A stretch of DNA of 42,433 nucleotides from Paracoccaceae bacterium (GTDB lineage Bacteria > Pseudomonadota > Alphaproteobacteria > Rhodobacterales > Rhodobacteraceae), in contig JAHRVG010000125.1 in assembly GCA_019090795.1 (NCBI GenBank), positions 1-42,433 on the forward strand, written 5' to 3'. A program made the position numbers and the translations under genes. Below the pieces are notes generated by a model, which worked only from the letters and a program-made list of their open reading frames with translations, was not told the DNA's origin and ran no database searches. Shown in pieces: positions 1-7,487 of the stretch (the first letter of the stretch is position 1; each line of letters opens with the position of its first letter).

Positions 1-377
1 ACCACGTCATCAATGGGATGGGGAGCGAACGGTGCCGGATGCTCATTGCCCGTCCTGCGGGCTTTCAAAACCGTATGTTCAGCAGGAATATCACCGGCCT
101 CAAAAATCTGGGTCCAGCGATAGGAAAACCAGCCGTTGCGAATGACCATCGCTTTGTGGCCAGTGGTGAACTGGCGGGCTACGGCCTCCATTGCATAGGT
201 GCCCCCGCCCGGAATCAACGCCACGTGTTGCGCGTTATAGACCTCTTTCAACATACCGGAAATATCCCGCATTACCTGTTGAAAGGCCCCGCTCATGTGA
301 TTGAGCGAGCGATCGGTGAACACCACCGAATATTCCAGCAACCCGTCGGGATCAATATCTGTACGCAAACCAGGCAT
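1..377 (-). CDS. Class-V PLP aminotransferase, N-terminal part (truncated by window start)
   Basis: Only the first 125 codons are inside the window; the gene continues to the left. It reads MPGLRTDIDPDGLLEYSVVF and later has the glycine-rich IPGGGTYAMEAVARQ segment, typical of the PLP phosphate-binding region of class-V (alanine-glyoxylate / serine-pyruvate type) aminotransferases. The ATG at 377 follows AAGGAAA at a normal distance, so the start is well supported. It is divergent from the purine-type permease and close to 8-oxoguanine deaminase and uraD. That makes an (S)-ureidoglycine-glyoxylate aminotransferase (PucG-like) role possible, but this is inferred from context. The PLP lysine lies outside the window, so the exact substrate cannot be judged. 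Confidence 0.75.
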   Translation of the reverse strand, partial: MPGLRTDIDPDGLLEYSVVFTDRSLNHMSGAFQQVMRDISGMLKEVYNAQHVALIPGGGTYAMEAVARQFTTGHKAMVIRNGWFSYRWTQIFEAGDIPAEHTVLKARRTGNEHPAPFAPHPIDDV

Positions 378-550
378 GGGATTTTCCTTTTCTATCTGTC
401 TTGGGCAAGGTCAACTACGAAACGGCTATACCGTCAAGCCCCTGAAACAGCGCAGGGTAAAATACCCACAAAATCTAGTAATCAGCCTCGCCAATACACT
501 AATTGTTGATTTTTCTTGCATTTGGGTAAAATTTTCGGACAATTTCCCAG

Positions 551-610
551 GGGCGCAAACCGCCTCACATGTTAAGGGTGCCCACAAAGGGCGCTTATCC
601 AAAAAGGGGG
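551..610 (+). promoter_or_regulatory. Structured 5' leader of the purine permease (possible riboswitch-like switch)
   Basis: Just before the permease start there are two copies of GGGCGC (551-556 and 589-594), and one GTGCCC (578-583) that can pair with either. The two hairpins are mutually exclusive. The later one sits directly before the AGGGGG ribosome-binding site (605-610) and start codon 617. This arrangement could regulate ribosome access. NMT1 (xanthine-I) riboswitches are known upstream of purine transport genes in proteobacteria, but I could not confirm that consensus here. Treat it as a structural observation. Confidence 0.35.
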
Positions 611-616
611 AAAAAC

Positions 617-1963
617 ATGTCTCATCCAAAAGGGGCCTATTCGGACCCCAACGTCACGCCACCACTTGCGCAGGCAATTCCGCTGGGGTTGCAACATGTG
701 CTGGCGATGTTTGTCTCCAATGTCACGCCCGCCATTATCGTCGCAGGCGCGGCAGGCTTTGGTTTTGGATCCAATTCTCCAGATTTTCCGGAGTTGTTGT
801 ACCTGATCCAGATGGCAATGCTGTTCGCGGGGGTTGCCACCCTGATCCAGACCATTGGTTTTGGCCCAGTTGGTGCGCGCTTGCCGATTGTTCAGGGCAC
901 CAGTTTTGCCTTTTTGCCGATCATGATTCCACTGGTTGCGGGCAAAGGTGTAGATGGGCTGGCAGCGCTGTTCGGCGGCATTGTCGTTGGCGGGATATTC
1001 CATGCCTTTATCGGGACTTTCATCGGGAAAATCCGCTTTGCGCTGCCGCCACTGGTAACAGGCTTGATTGTACTGATGATCGGCTTGGCACTGGTCAAGG
1101 TCGGCATTCAATACGCAGCGGGCGGTGTGCCGGCCATGGGCAAACCTGAGTTTGGCAGCCTTGAGAACTGGACCGCGGCGGGCATCGTGATTTTGGTTAC
1201 GCTGGTGGTCAAGTTTACCACCAAAGGAATGTTATCGGTTTCCGCAGTGTTGATTGGCTTGATTGCTGGCTACATCTGGGCACTGGTAACAGGGATGCTG
1301 ACCTTTGACGCCATTGGCACCAGCTGGAACCGGGCCGCAAGTTTTGCTATGCCAAACCCGTTCAAATACGGCATCGAATTCACCGCCTCGGCGATCATCG
1401 GCATGTGTCTGATGGCCTTTGTTTCGGCAATTGAGACCGTGGGCGATGTTTCAGGCATCACCAAAGGGGGCGCAGGACGCGAAGCCACCGATGCTGAAAT
1501 CACCGGCGCAACCTATGCGGACGGTCTGGGCACCGCTATTGCCGGTGTATTCGGCTCCCTGCCCAACACATCCTTTAGCCAAAACGTTGGGCTGATCGCT
1601 ATGACAGGTGTTATGAGCCGTCACGTTGTCACCATTGGCGCGATCTTTTTGATCATCTGCGGGTTGATCCCCAAAGTGGGTGCAATCCTGCGGACCGTCC
1701 CGATTGAAGTACTGGGCGGCGGTGTAATTGTGATGTTCGGCATGGTGGCGTCGGCTGGTGTGGCGATGTTGGCAGAGGTCAAATGGGATCGGCGCAACAT
1801 GCTGATTTTCGCGATCGCATTGTCCATCGGGCTGGGCCTGCAACTGGTGCCAAGTTCTTTGCAACATGCAGGCAAGACAGCGCAAATCCTGCTTACCTCA
1901 GGCCTTTTGCCAGCAGCGGTGATTGCAATTGTGTTGAACTTGGTGCTGCCTGAAGAGGAATAG
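617..1963 (+). CDS. NCS2-family nucleobase:cation symporter (xanthine/urate/uracil type)
   Basis: A 448-residue polytopic membrane protein of the NAT/NCS2 family, importing purine or pyrimidine bases with H+ or Na+ across the inner membrane. The family signature QNVGLIAMTG (pattern Q-N-x-G-x4-T-G) is preceded by SLPNTSFS. Many hydrophobic helices run through the protein, and the N-terminal QAIPLGLQHVLAMF segment is typical of TM1. The start at 617 (MSHPKGAYSD) is chosen because it has a strong AGGGGG Shine-Dalgarno six bases upstream; in-frame codons further upstream lack one. The neighbouring 8-oxoguanine deaminase and uraD point to a purine (xanthine, urate or related) substrate. Specificity within NCS2 cannot be read from the motif alone. 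Confidence 0.9.
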   Translation: MSHPKGAYSDPNVTPPLAQAIPLGLQHVLAMFVSNVTPAIIVAGAAGFGFGSNSPDFPELLYLIQMAMLFAGVATLIQTIGFGPVGARLPIVQGTSFAFLPIMIPLVAGKGVDGLAALFGGIVVGGIFHAFIGTFIGKIRFALPPLVTGLIVLMIGLALVKVGIQYAAGGVPAMGKPEFGSLENWTAAGIVILVTLVVKFTTKGMLSVSAVLIGLIAGYIWALVTGMLTFDAIGTSWNRAASFAMPNPFKYGIEFTASAIIGMCLMAFVSAIETVGDVSGITKGGAGREATDAEITGATYADGLGTAIAGVFGSLPNTSFSQNVGLIAMTGVMSRHVVTIGAIFLIICGLIPKVGAILRTVPIEVLGGGVIVMFGMVASAGVAMLAEVKWDRRNMLIFAIALSIGLGLQLVPSSLQHAGKTAQILLTSGLLPAAVIAIVLNLVLPEEE

Positions 1964-1990
1964 GGGATATAAACCCGCAAATAAGTAAGG

Positions 1991-2020
1991 AAATCCGCCC
2001 TTTTTGGGCGGGTTTCAATT
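1991..2020 (+). terminator. Rho-independent terminator after the permease
   Basis: A 10-bp stem (1991-2000 with 2006-2015, core CCGCCC/GGGCGG) closes a TTTTT loop. It is followed by a T-rich tail (TTTCAATTTT). It lies 28 bases after the permease stop codon. Confidence 0.8.
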
Positions 2021-2027
2021 TTACAGG

Positions 2028-2130
2028 TTGACATTTACTTAAGCGTGTGTAGTGTTTAATTGTGGGTTGTGAATACTTTCTATTCGCCTCACTTACGCGT
2101 TAAGGCCGTTCCTTCGGGGGCGGCTTTTTC
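2028..2130 (+). ncRNA. Candidate small RNA gene (promoter, short transcript, terminator)
   Basis: Between the permease terminator and the deaminase gene there is a sigma70-like promoter: TTGACA at 2028-2033 and TAGTGT at 2050-2055, spacer 16. It is followed about 50 bases later by a clear intrinsic terminator, GCCGTTCC (2105-2112), TTCG loop, GGGGCGGC (2117-2124), then TTTTT. The predicted transcript is about 65-70 nt (about 2062-2129), with no credible ORF. The second terminator has no other upstream gene to serve, because the permease already has its own. The alternative is a back-up terminator with a chance promoter. Confidence 0.4.
2104..2130 (+). terminator. Intrinsic terminator with UUCG tetraloop
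   Basis: Stem 2105-2112 / 2117-2124 around a TTCG tetraloop, followed by TTTTTC. On the plus strand it would end the candidate small RNA. In the minus direction the trailing sequence is not T-rich, so it is a weak terminator for the leftward deaminase gene that ends at 2221. Confidence 0.75.
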
Positions 2131-2220
2131 TAGGGCACTTCGCATCCTCATTATTTCAGGTGCCCAAAAGAATGCAGGTGGGTTCCAAGCCGAACCATGG
2201 GCATAACAGAAGCAAAAGCC

Positions 2221-3555
2221 TTATGTCATCAAGGCGCGCGCAAGGGTGTTTTGACGCTCAATCAAAGCGCCTAATTCAACACCTGTCAGATACCCACCTC
2301 TTACAACATGCCGCCCCTCCACCAATAGATCGCGCACATTGTGGGGGCCAGTTAAAACCAAAGCGGCGACGGGATCCCAACTGCCAGCCGCAGCAATGCC
2401 CGACATATCCCAAATCGCAATATCTGCTCGTTTACCAACCTCAAGTGTCCCGAGATCTGCGCGCCCCAATACCTGCGCCCCGCCAAGAGTTGCGATTTCG
2501 AGAACCTCGCGCGCGGACATAGCGTCAGCACCGTTGGCAACCCGTTGCAAGAGCATGGCCTGACGGGCTTCATCCAGCAAGTGACCTGCGTCATTTGATG
2601 CGGACCCGTCCACCCCCAGTGCAACCTTTACACCCGCATCCCGCATCTGGCGCACCGGCGCAATCCCAGACCCAAGTCGGCAATTGGAACAGGGGCAATG
2701 GGCAACACCCGTACCGGAGCGCGCAAAAAGATCAATTTCCTGACGATCCAGTTTCACACAATGGGCGTGCCAGACATCCTGTCCTGTCCAGCCCAGATCC
2801 TCGGCATATTGCCCAGGACGGCAGCCGAATTTTTCTAGAGAATAGGAAATATCCTCGTCATTCTCGGCCAAATGCGTATGCAGCATCACACCTTTGTCGC
2901 GCGCCAATAACGCCGTGTCGCGCATCAGTTCGCGGCTGACGGAAAAGGGGGAACAGGGGGCAAGGCCAACCCGCACCATCGCACCTTCTGACAGGTCATG
3001 AAATGCATCAACCACACGGATGCAATCCTGCAAAATCGCCGCCTCTTTTTCCACCAAACTGTCGGGGGGTAGCCCGCCATCACTTTCGCCAATGCTCATG
3101 GAACCCCGTGTCGGGTGAAACCGCAGGCCAATGGTTTTCGCCGCCTCAATGGTATCCTCGAGCCGCGCACCGTTGGGATACATATACAGATGATCCGAGG
3201 ACAGAGTGCAGCCTGACAGGGCCAGTTCTGCCAGCCCCACCTGCGCCGAGGTGAAAATCTCCTCTGGTCCCATCTGTGCCCAGATCGGATAGAGCGTTTG
3301 CAACCAGCCAAACAACAGTGCATCCTGCCCCCCCGGTACGGCGCGGGTTAAGGTCTGGTACAGATGGTGGTGGGTATTCACCAAGCCCGGCGTTACCACG
3401 CACCCCGCCGCATTTATCACCGCGTCCCCCGATAGCCCTTGCCCCACCGCAGCAATTACGCCATCGCGGATCAGTACATCGGCTTGCGCCAACTCCCGGC
3501 GCTGCGCATCCATCGTCACCACCACGTCAGCATTTTTGATTACAGTCGTCGCCAT
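2221..3555 (-). CDS. 8-oxoguanine deaminase (amidohydrolase superfamily)
   Basis: A 444-residue cytosolic metal-dependent hydrolase that deaminates 8-oxoguanine to urate (family EC 3.5.4.32; relatives include hydroxyatrazine ethylaminohydrolase). The metal-binding HxH is in NTHHHLYQTLTR (about residues 60-71). Later ligands are in HTHLAEN, HAHCVKLD and the aspartate of LGVDGSASNDAGH. The HLYQTLTRAVPG...LFGWLQTLYPIW stretch is typical of the 8-oxoguanine/atrazine-type subgroup. The ATG at 3555 is preferred because AAGGGGG sits four bases upstream. It is divergent from uraD across 83 bp, and with the permease it fits purine-base salvage into the urate pathway. Confidence 0.88.
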   Translation of the reverse strand: MATTVIKNADVVVTMDAQRRELAQADVLIRDGVIAAVGQGLSGDAVINAAGCVVTPGLVNTHHHLYQTLTRAVPGGQDALLFGWLQTLYPIWAQMGPEEIFTSAQVGLAELALSGCTLSSDHLYMYPNGARLEDTIEAAKTIGLRFHPTRGSMSIGESDGGLPPDSLVEKEAAILQDCIRVVDAFHDLSEGAMVRVGLAPCSPFSVSRELMRDTALLARDKGVMLHTHLAENDEDISYSLEKFGCRPGQYAEDLGWTGQDVWHAHCVKLDRQEIDLFARSGTGVAHCPCSNCRLGSGIAPVRQMRDAGVKVALGVDGSASNDAGHLLDEARQAMLLQRVANGADAMSAREVLEIATLGGAQVLGRADLGTLEVGKRADIAIWDMSGIAAAGSWDPVAALVLTGPHNVRDLLVEGRHVVRGGYLTGVELGALIERQNTLARALMT

Positions 3556-3638
3556 TGCAGCCCCCTTTGCTTCTCGATACATTTCTACGCTTGCAATCGG
3601 CTTGGCAAAAGCCTCTTGTGCGAAGATGGGAGAAAATA

Positions 3639-4124
3639 ATGACCACTGACAGAGCCGCATTTATCAGCCTTTACGGCGGAATTTACGAGCACAGCCCCTG
3701 GGTTGCGGAAACCTTGTTTGACAAAGGGGCCGCAGCGTCACCGCTTGAAAATACCGGGCCAATGGCCGCAATCGTCGAAAGTGCATCCCTTGAAATGCAA
3801 ATGACACTGTTGCGCGCGCATCCTGATCTGGCAGGGAAACTGGCGAAATCCGGCACTTTAACCGTTGAAAGTACGTCCGAGCAGGCAAGTGCGGGTTTGG
3901 ATCAATGCTCGCAACAGGAGTTCGAAGAGTTCACCGCCCTGAACACCCGCTATCGCGATAATTTTGGTTTTCCTTTTATTTTGGCGGTACGCGGGCGCAA
4001 TCGAGCTGAAATACTAGAGAATTTCCGCGCGCGGGTGGACAACGACACGGCAACTGAATTTCGTGAAGCACTTAATCAGGTGCACCAGATCGCCCGATTG
4101 CGGCTGGAAGCATTGGCGCAATAG
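3639..4124 (+). CDS. uraD: 2-oxo-4-hydroxy-4-carboxy-5-ureidoimidazoline (OHCU) decarboxylase
   Basis: A 161-residue protein matching the OHCU decarboxylase family, which makes (S)-allantoin in the urate degradation route. The LLRAHPDLAGKLA motif holds the catalytic histidine (His61), and a glutamate 20 residues later (Glu81) fits the known His/Glu pair spacing. The C-terminal block NFGFPFILAVRG is the family hallmark. The ATG at 3639 follows GGGAG. No uricase or HIU hydrolase gene is in the window; they may lie elsewhere. It shares the short divergent control region 3556-3638 with the 8-oxoguanine deaminase. Confidence 0.92.
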   Translation: MTTDRAAFISLYGGIYEHSPWVAETLFDKGAAASPLENTGPMAAIVESASLEMQMTLLRAHPDLAGKLAKSGTLTVESTSEQASAGLDQCSQQEFEEFTALNTRYRDNFGFPFILAVRGRNRAEILENFRARVDNDTATEFREALNQVHQIARLRLEALAQ

Positions 4125-4154
4125 GCCCTGACGCAACGGATGTTATATTCAATA

Positions 4155-4170
4155 AGCGATATATATCGCT
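4155..4170. promoter_or_regulatory. Perfect 16-bp palindrome upstream of sucC
   Basis: AGCGATATATATCGCT is a perfect palindrome about 85 bases upstream of the inferred sucC transcription start. It lies in non-coding DNA between uraD and sucC and could bind a dimeric regulator. No identified regulator matches it. Confidence 0.4.
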
Positions 4171-4205
4171 GAGGCTTTCACTGATTCTGTAGGCATTCAA
4201 AATAT

Positions 4206-4250
4206 TGTGATCACGTATTTTTTTACTGTGATCACAAACCTTACTATTTT
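4206..4250 (+). promoter_or_regulatory. Probable suc operon promoter with two TGTGATCAC(A/G) operators
   Basis: Two near-identical 10-bp palindromic boxes, TGTGATCACG (4206-4215) and TGTGATCACA (4228-4237), are spaced 22 bp apart, about two helical turns. A sigma70-like promoter, TTTACT (4222-4227), 17-bp spacer and TATTTT (4245-4250), overlaps them, so the second box sits in the spacer. This geometry suits repression of the suc operon. The half-site resembles GntR/FadR-type or CRP-like sites; the regulator is not known. Confidence 0.5.
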
Positions 4251-4341
4251 CGCAATTTCCAGTTTTTTCACTTCAAACTGGCACCAAAAGCTGTCAGATT
4301 CGCTTGGAATGAATTTTTCGGTCTTTCAGGAGCCTCTGCAG

Positions 4342-5535
4342 ATGAACATCCATGAATATCAAGCCAAGAAACTGCTCAAGGAATACGGCGCGCCGGTTTC
4401 CGATGGTCGCCCGGTTCTCAAATACGAGGACGCCAAAACGGCAGCAGGAGAGCTGGATGGCCCGCTTTGGGTAGTCAAAGCACAAATCCACGCCGGCGGG
4501 CGTGGCAAAGGCACCTTTAAAGAGTCCGCAGCCGGCGAACAGGGCGGTGTGCGCCTGACCAAATCGGTAGAAGAAGCCGCCGAAGAAGCGCAAAAAATGC
4601 TGGGCCGCACCTTGGTGACACATCAAACCGGTCCTGCAGGCAAGCAGGTGAACCGGATTTACATCGAAGACGGTGCCGCGATTGAACGCGAGCTGTATCT
4701 AGCAATGCTGGTTGATCGCAACTCCTCGCGCGTGTCTTTTGTGGCCTCGACCGAGGGCGGCATGGACATTGAAACGGTTGCCGCTGAAACACCGGAAAAA
4801 ATTCTGTCCTTCACCGTTGATCCCGCATCCGGCCTCTCTGGGTTTCACGGTCGCCGTGTGGCTTTCGCGTTGGGACTGGAGGGCAAACAGGTCAAACAAT
4901 GTGTGGCGCTGGTCACCATTCTGTACAAAATGTTCATCGACCGAGACATGGAAATGCTGGAAATCAACCCGCTGATCGTAACCAAAGACGGTGATCTTAA
5001 GTGTCTGGACGCCAAAATGGGGTTCGATGACAACGCGCTCTACCGCCAACAAGAAGTTCTGGCCCTGCGCGACGAAACCGAGGAAGACGAGAAAGAACTC
5101 GCCGCCTCAAAATTTGATCTGAACTACATCGCACTGGACGGTGAAATCGGTTGTATGGTGAATGGCGCTGGTCTGGCGATGGCCACCATGGACATCATCA
5201 AGCTGTATGGTTCCGAACCTGCCAACTTTCTCGATGTGGGCGGCGGTGCGACCACTGAAAAGGTAACAGAGGCGTTCAAAATCATCACCTCCGATCCGCA
5301 GGTCAAAGGTATTCTGGTGAATATTTTTGGCGGCATCATGCGCTGCGATGTCATCGCCGAGGGCGTTGTGGCGGCCGTGAAGGAAGTCGGGTTGAAAGTA
5401 CCGCTGGTTGTGCGCTTAGAGGGCACTAATGTGGATGAGGGTAAAAAGATCATTAATGAAAGCGGTCTGGATGTGATTGCGGCAAATGATCTGGGCGATG
5501 CCGCTGAGAAAATAGTGGCTGCGGTAAAGGGATAA
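4342..5535 (+). CDS. sucC: Succinate-CoA ligase, ADP-forming, beta subunit
   Basis: A 397-residue protein starting [19 protein letters not shown], the standard SucC N-terminus. It has an ATP-grasp domain (residues 1 to about 240) and a C-terminal ligase domain containing [15 protein letters not shown] and [15 protein letters not shown]. It forms the heterotetramer with SucD that converts succinyl-CoA to succinate with ATP synthesis in the TCA cycle. The start at 4342 is set by AGGAG nine bases upstream and by family alignment; the reading frame stays open further upstream but that part is not SucC-like. It is the first gene of the suc operon and is followed unusually by a methyltransferase before sucD. 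Confidence 0.97.
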   Translation: MNIHEYQAKKLLKEYGAPVSDGRPVLKYEDAKTAAGELDGPLWVVKAQIHAGGRGKGTFKESAAGEQGGVRLTKSVEEAAEEAQKMLGRTLVTHQTGPAGKQVNRIYIEDGAAIERELYLAMLVDRNSSRVSFVASTEGGMDIETVAAETPEKILSFTVDPASGLSGFHGRRVAFALGLEGKQVKQCVALVTILYKMFIDRDMEMLEINPLIVTKDGDLKCLDAKMGFDDNALYRQQEVLALRDETEEDEKELAASKFDLNYIALDGEIGCMVNGAGLAMATMDIIKLYGSEPANFLDVGGGATTEKVTEAFKIITSDPQVKGILVNIFGGIMRCDVIAEGVVAAVKEVGLKVPLVVRLEGTNVDEGKKIINESGLDVIAANDLGDAAEKIVAAVKG

Positions 5536-5563
5536 CCCTACCCAATTAAGGAAAAAATTCTTG

Positions 5564-6394
5564 ATGATCGCAACCGTAGAGCATACCCAAGTGGAGTTCC
5601 CCCCCTCCACCCGTGCCTGCCCCAATTGCGAGGGCACGGCGGCAACTAAGCTACCGCAATACTGTCGCGATGGCTGGGATGTCTGCGCGTGCGACGCTTG
5701 TGGGTTGGTTTTTCTGCGCAACCCGCCGGATTATTCCGAGTTGGTCGAGGATTTCGCCTGGGAAAAAACCTATGAAGCAGAGGCTGCGTTTCGCGAGAAA
5801 CGCAACTCCCTGCCCCGTCGGCTGAACAGCCGTTTTCGCAAATGGCAGAACCGCCATTTCGGCAAACGCCATGTTAACCGCCTGAACAGGTTGCTGGGTG
5901 GCGGCGCGACGTTGGATATTGGCTGCGGTTCTGGTGATCGCATGGGGCCACCATTCACACCCTACGGGATCGAATTGTCCAAAGCCCTGCACGCGCAAGC
6001 CGACGCCTATATGAAACAGCACGGTGGCGAATGCCTGCATGCGCCGGGTGCCGAGGGGGTCTGGATGTTTCCGGCGGGTAAATTTGACAGCGTGATTATG
6101 CACTCCTATCTGGAGCACGAGGTTGAAGTGCTCAAAACCCTGCGTGGTTGCCATCACTGCTTGAAACCGGGTGGTAAAATTTTCGTGCGGGTGCCCAACT
6201 ATGCTTCTCTGAACCGGCGTATTGCCGGGCCAACTTGGTGCGGGTTTCGCTATCCGGACCATGTGAATTATTTCACCCTGCAGACTCTGCGCGATGTTGC
6301 AGACAAGACCGGCTTTGATGTCAAACTGGTGAACCGCTTTAGTCTTTGGTTCAACGACAACATCCACGCTTTGCTAATCAAAAAAGACACTTAA
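5564..6394 (+). CDS. Zinc-ribbon class I SAM-dependent methyltransferase between sucC and sucD
   Basis: A 276-residue protein with an N-terminal zinc ribbon (CPNC at about 19-22 and CDAC at about 43-46), then a Rossmann-type methyltransferase domain with motif [11 protein letters not shown]. Later segments include [16 protein letters not shown] and [14 protein letters not shown], the post-motif region of Methyltransf_11/23-type enzymes. The substrate is not known; similar proteins act on small molecules or glycans. It lies 28 bp after sucC and 16 bp before sucD, so it is probably co-transcribed with them. ATG 5564 is taken as the start; TTG 5561, with TAAGGA eight bases upstream, is an equal alternative. 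Confidence 0.85.
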   Translation: MIATVEHTQVEFPPSTRACPNCEGTAATKLPQYCRDGWDVCACDACGLVFLRNPPDYSELVEDFAWEKTYEAEAAFREKRNSLPRRLNSRFRKWQNRHFGKRHVNRLNRLLGGGATLDIGCGSGDRMGPPFTPYGIELSKALHAQADAYMKQHGGECLHAPGAEGVWMFPAGKFDSVIMHSYLEHEVEVLKTLRGCHHCLKPGGKIFVRVPNYASLNRRIAGPTWCGFRYPDHVNYFTLQTLRDVADKTGFDVKLVNRFSLWFNDNIHALLIKKDT

Positions 6395-6410
6395 CAAAGG
6401 AACCGCCAAA

Positions 6411-7292
6411 ATGGCTGTACTCGTAGACGAAAATACCAAGGTAATCTGTCAGGGCTTCACCGGCTCGCAGGGCACTTTCCACTCTGAGCAGGCCATTGAA
6501 TATGGCACCAAAATGGTTGGCGGGGTGACGCCGGGCAAAGGGGGCATGTCCCACCTTGGTCTGCCGGTGTTCAATTCCGTTCACGAAGCACGACACGTAA
6601 CCGAGGCCAATGCCACTGTAATTTACGTGCCTCCGCCCTTTGCGGCCGATTCCATTCTGGAAGCGATTGATGCGGAAATGGAACTGATCGTTTGTATTAC
6701 CGAAGGTATTCCCGTGCTGGATATGATGAAAGTCAAACGCGCGCTTGAGGGTTCCAGCTCCCGCCTTATCGGGCCAAACTGTCCGGGGGTCATCACACCG
6801 GGTGCCTGTAAAATCGGCATTATGCCGGGCCATATCCACAGACGCGGTTCCGTTGGCGTTGTGTCCCGTTCTGGCACGCTGACCTATGAGGCCGTGGGCC
6901 AGACCACTGCGATCGGCCTTGGTCAATCCACCTGTATCGGCATCGGCGGCGACCCGATCAAAGGCACCGAGCATATCGACGCGCTCGACCTGTTGCTGGG
7001 TGACGACCAGACCCAAAGCATCATTATGATCGGTGAAATTGGCGGCAACGCTGAGGAAGACGCTGCACAGTTCCTGATTGACGAGGCCAAGAAGGGTCGC
7101 AAAAAGCCCGTTGCTGGCTTTATCGCTGGCCGCACAGCGCCTCCGGGCCGCCGCATGGGCCACGCGGGCGCGATTGTTGCCGGTGGTAAAGGCGGGGCAG
7201 AGGATAAGATCGAAGCCATGCGCATGGCCGGCATTGTAGTGGCCGAAAGCCCTGCGGGCCTTGGCGAAGCAGTGCTCAAAGCAATTGGCTAA
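6411..7292 (+). CDS. sucD: Succinate-CoA ligase, ADP-forming, alpha subunit
   Basis: A 293-residue SucD of normal length. The N-terminal CoA-binding domain includes [15 protein letters not shown] and TPGKGG, and [15 protein letters not shown] follows. The phosphohistidine lies in [17 protein letters not shown] (His251). It pairs with SucC for the succinyl-CoA to succinate step. AAAGGA precedes ATG 6411. Although the methyltransferase separates it from sucC, spacing suggests one transcript. Confidence 0.97.
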   Translation: MAVLVDENTKVICQGFTGSQGTFHSEQAIEYGTKMVGGVTPGKGGMSHLGLPVFNSVHEARHVTEANATVIYVPPPFAADSILEAIDAEMELIVCITEGIPVLDMMKVKRALEGSSSRLIGPNCPGVITPGACKIGIMPGHIHRRGSVGVVSRSGTLTYEAVGQTTAIGLGQSTCIGIGGDPIKGTEHIDALDLLLGDDQTQSIIMIGEIGGNAEEDAAQFLIDEAKKGRKKPVAGFIAGRTAPPGRRMGHAGAIVAGGKGGAEDKIEAMRMAGIVVAESPAGLGEAVLKAIG

Positions 7293-7319
7293 AAGCGAAA
7301 ACTGAGAGGAGCCAGTTTA

Positions 7320-7487
7320 GTGATACAGAAGATTAATTTATATGCTAACCGGCTTTGGCGGCTATATTGCCGCCCCCTCAGAACGTTCTGCCTGACTGCA
7401 CCGTCGGGCCACCGCGCTTTTGCCTTCATTCATGTAATTCTTGCCACCGGAAATGCCCAGTTCAGTCCTAACGAGGTAACATCATGA
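7320..7487 (+). CDS. Possible 55-residue small protein just before sucA
   Basis: In the 191-bp gap between sucD and sucA, a GTG at 7320 is preceded by a strong GAGAGGAG (7304-7311) at an eight-base spacing. It opens a frame that runs to a TGA overlapping the sucA ATG as ATGA (7484-7487). The product would start MIQKINLYANRLWRLYCRP and has no recognised domain. A purine-rich ribosome site and a stop-start overlap are unlikely together by chance, so it may be a leader or translational-coupling ORF. Its composition is not convincing, and it may simply be an unusually open gap. A GGCGGC/GCCGCC hairpin (7357-7374) lies inside it. Confidence 0.35.
   Translation: MIQKINLYANRLWRLYCRPLRTFCLTAPSGHRAFAFIHVILATGNAQFSPNEVTS

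Noticed and set aside
18-509. Long open frame on the plus strand at the left edge
   Set aside because: The minus-strand frame encodes a recognisable class-V aminotransferase with a proper ribosome site; the plus frame is its shadow.
4207-4341. 45-residue N-terminal extension of SucC
   Set aside because: It would cover the promoter region and does not match SucC; the ATG at 4342 has a ribosome site.
7342-7395. 17-residue ATG frame (MLTGFGGYIAAPSERSA)
   Set aside because: No ribosome site, and a better-supported overlapping GTG frame exists; neither has domain support.
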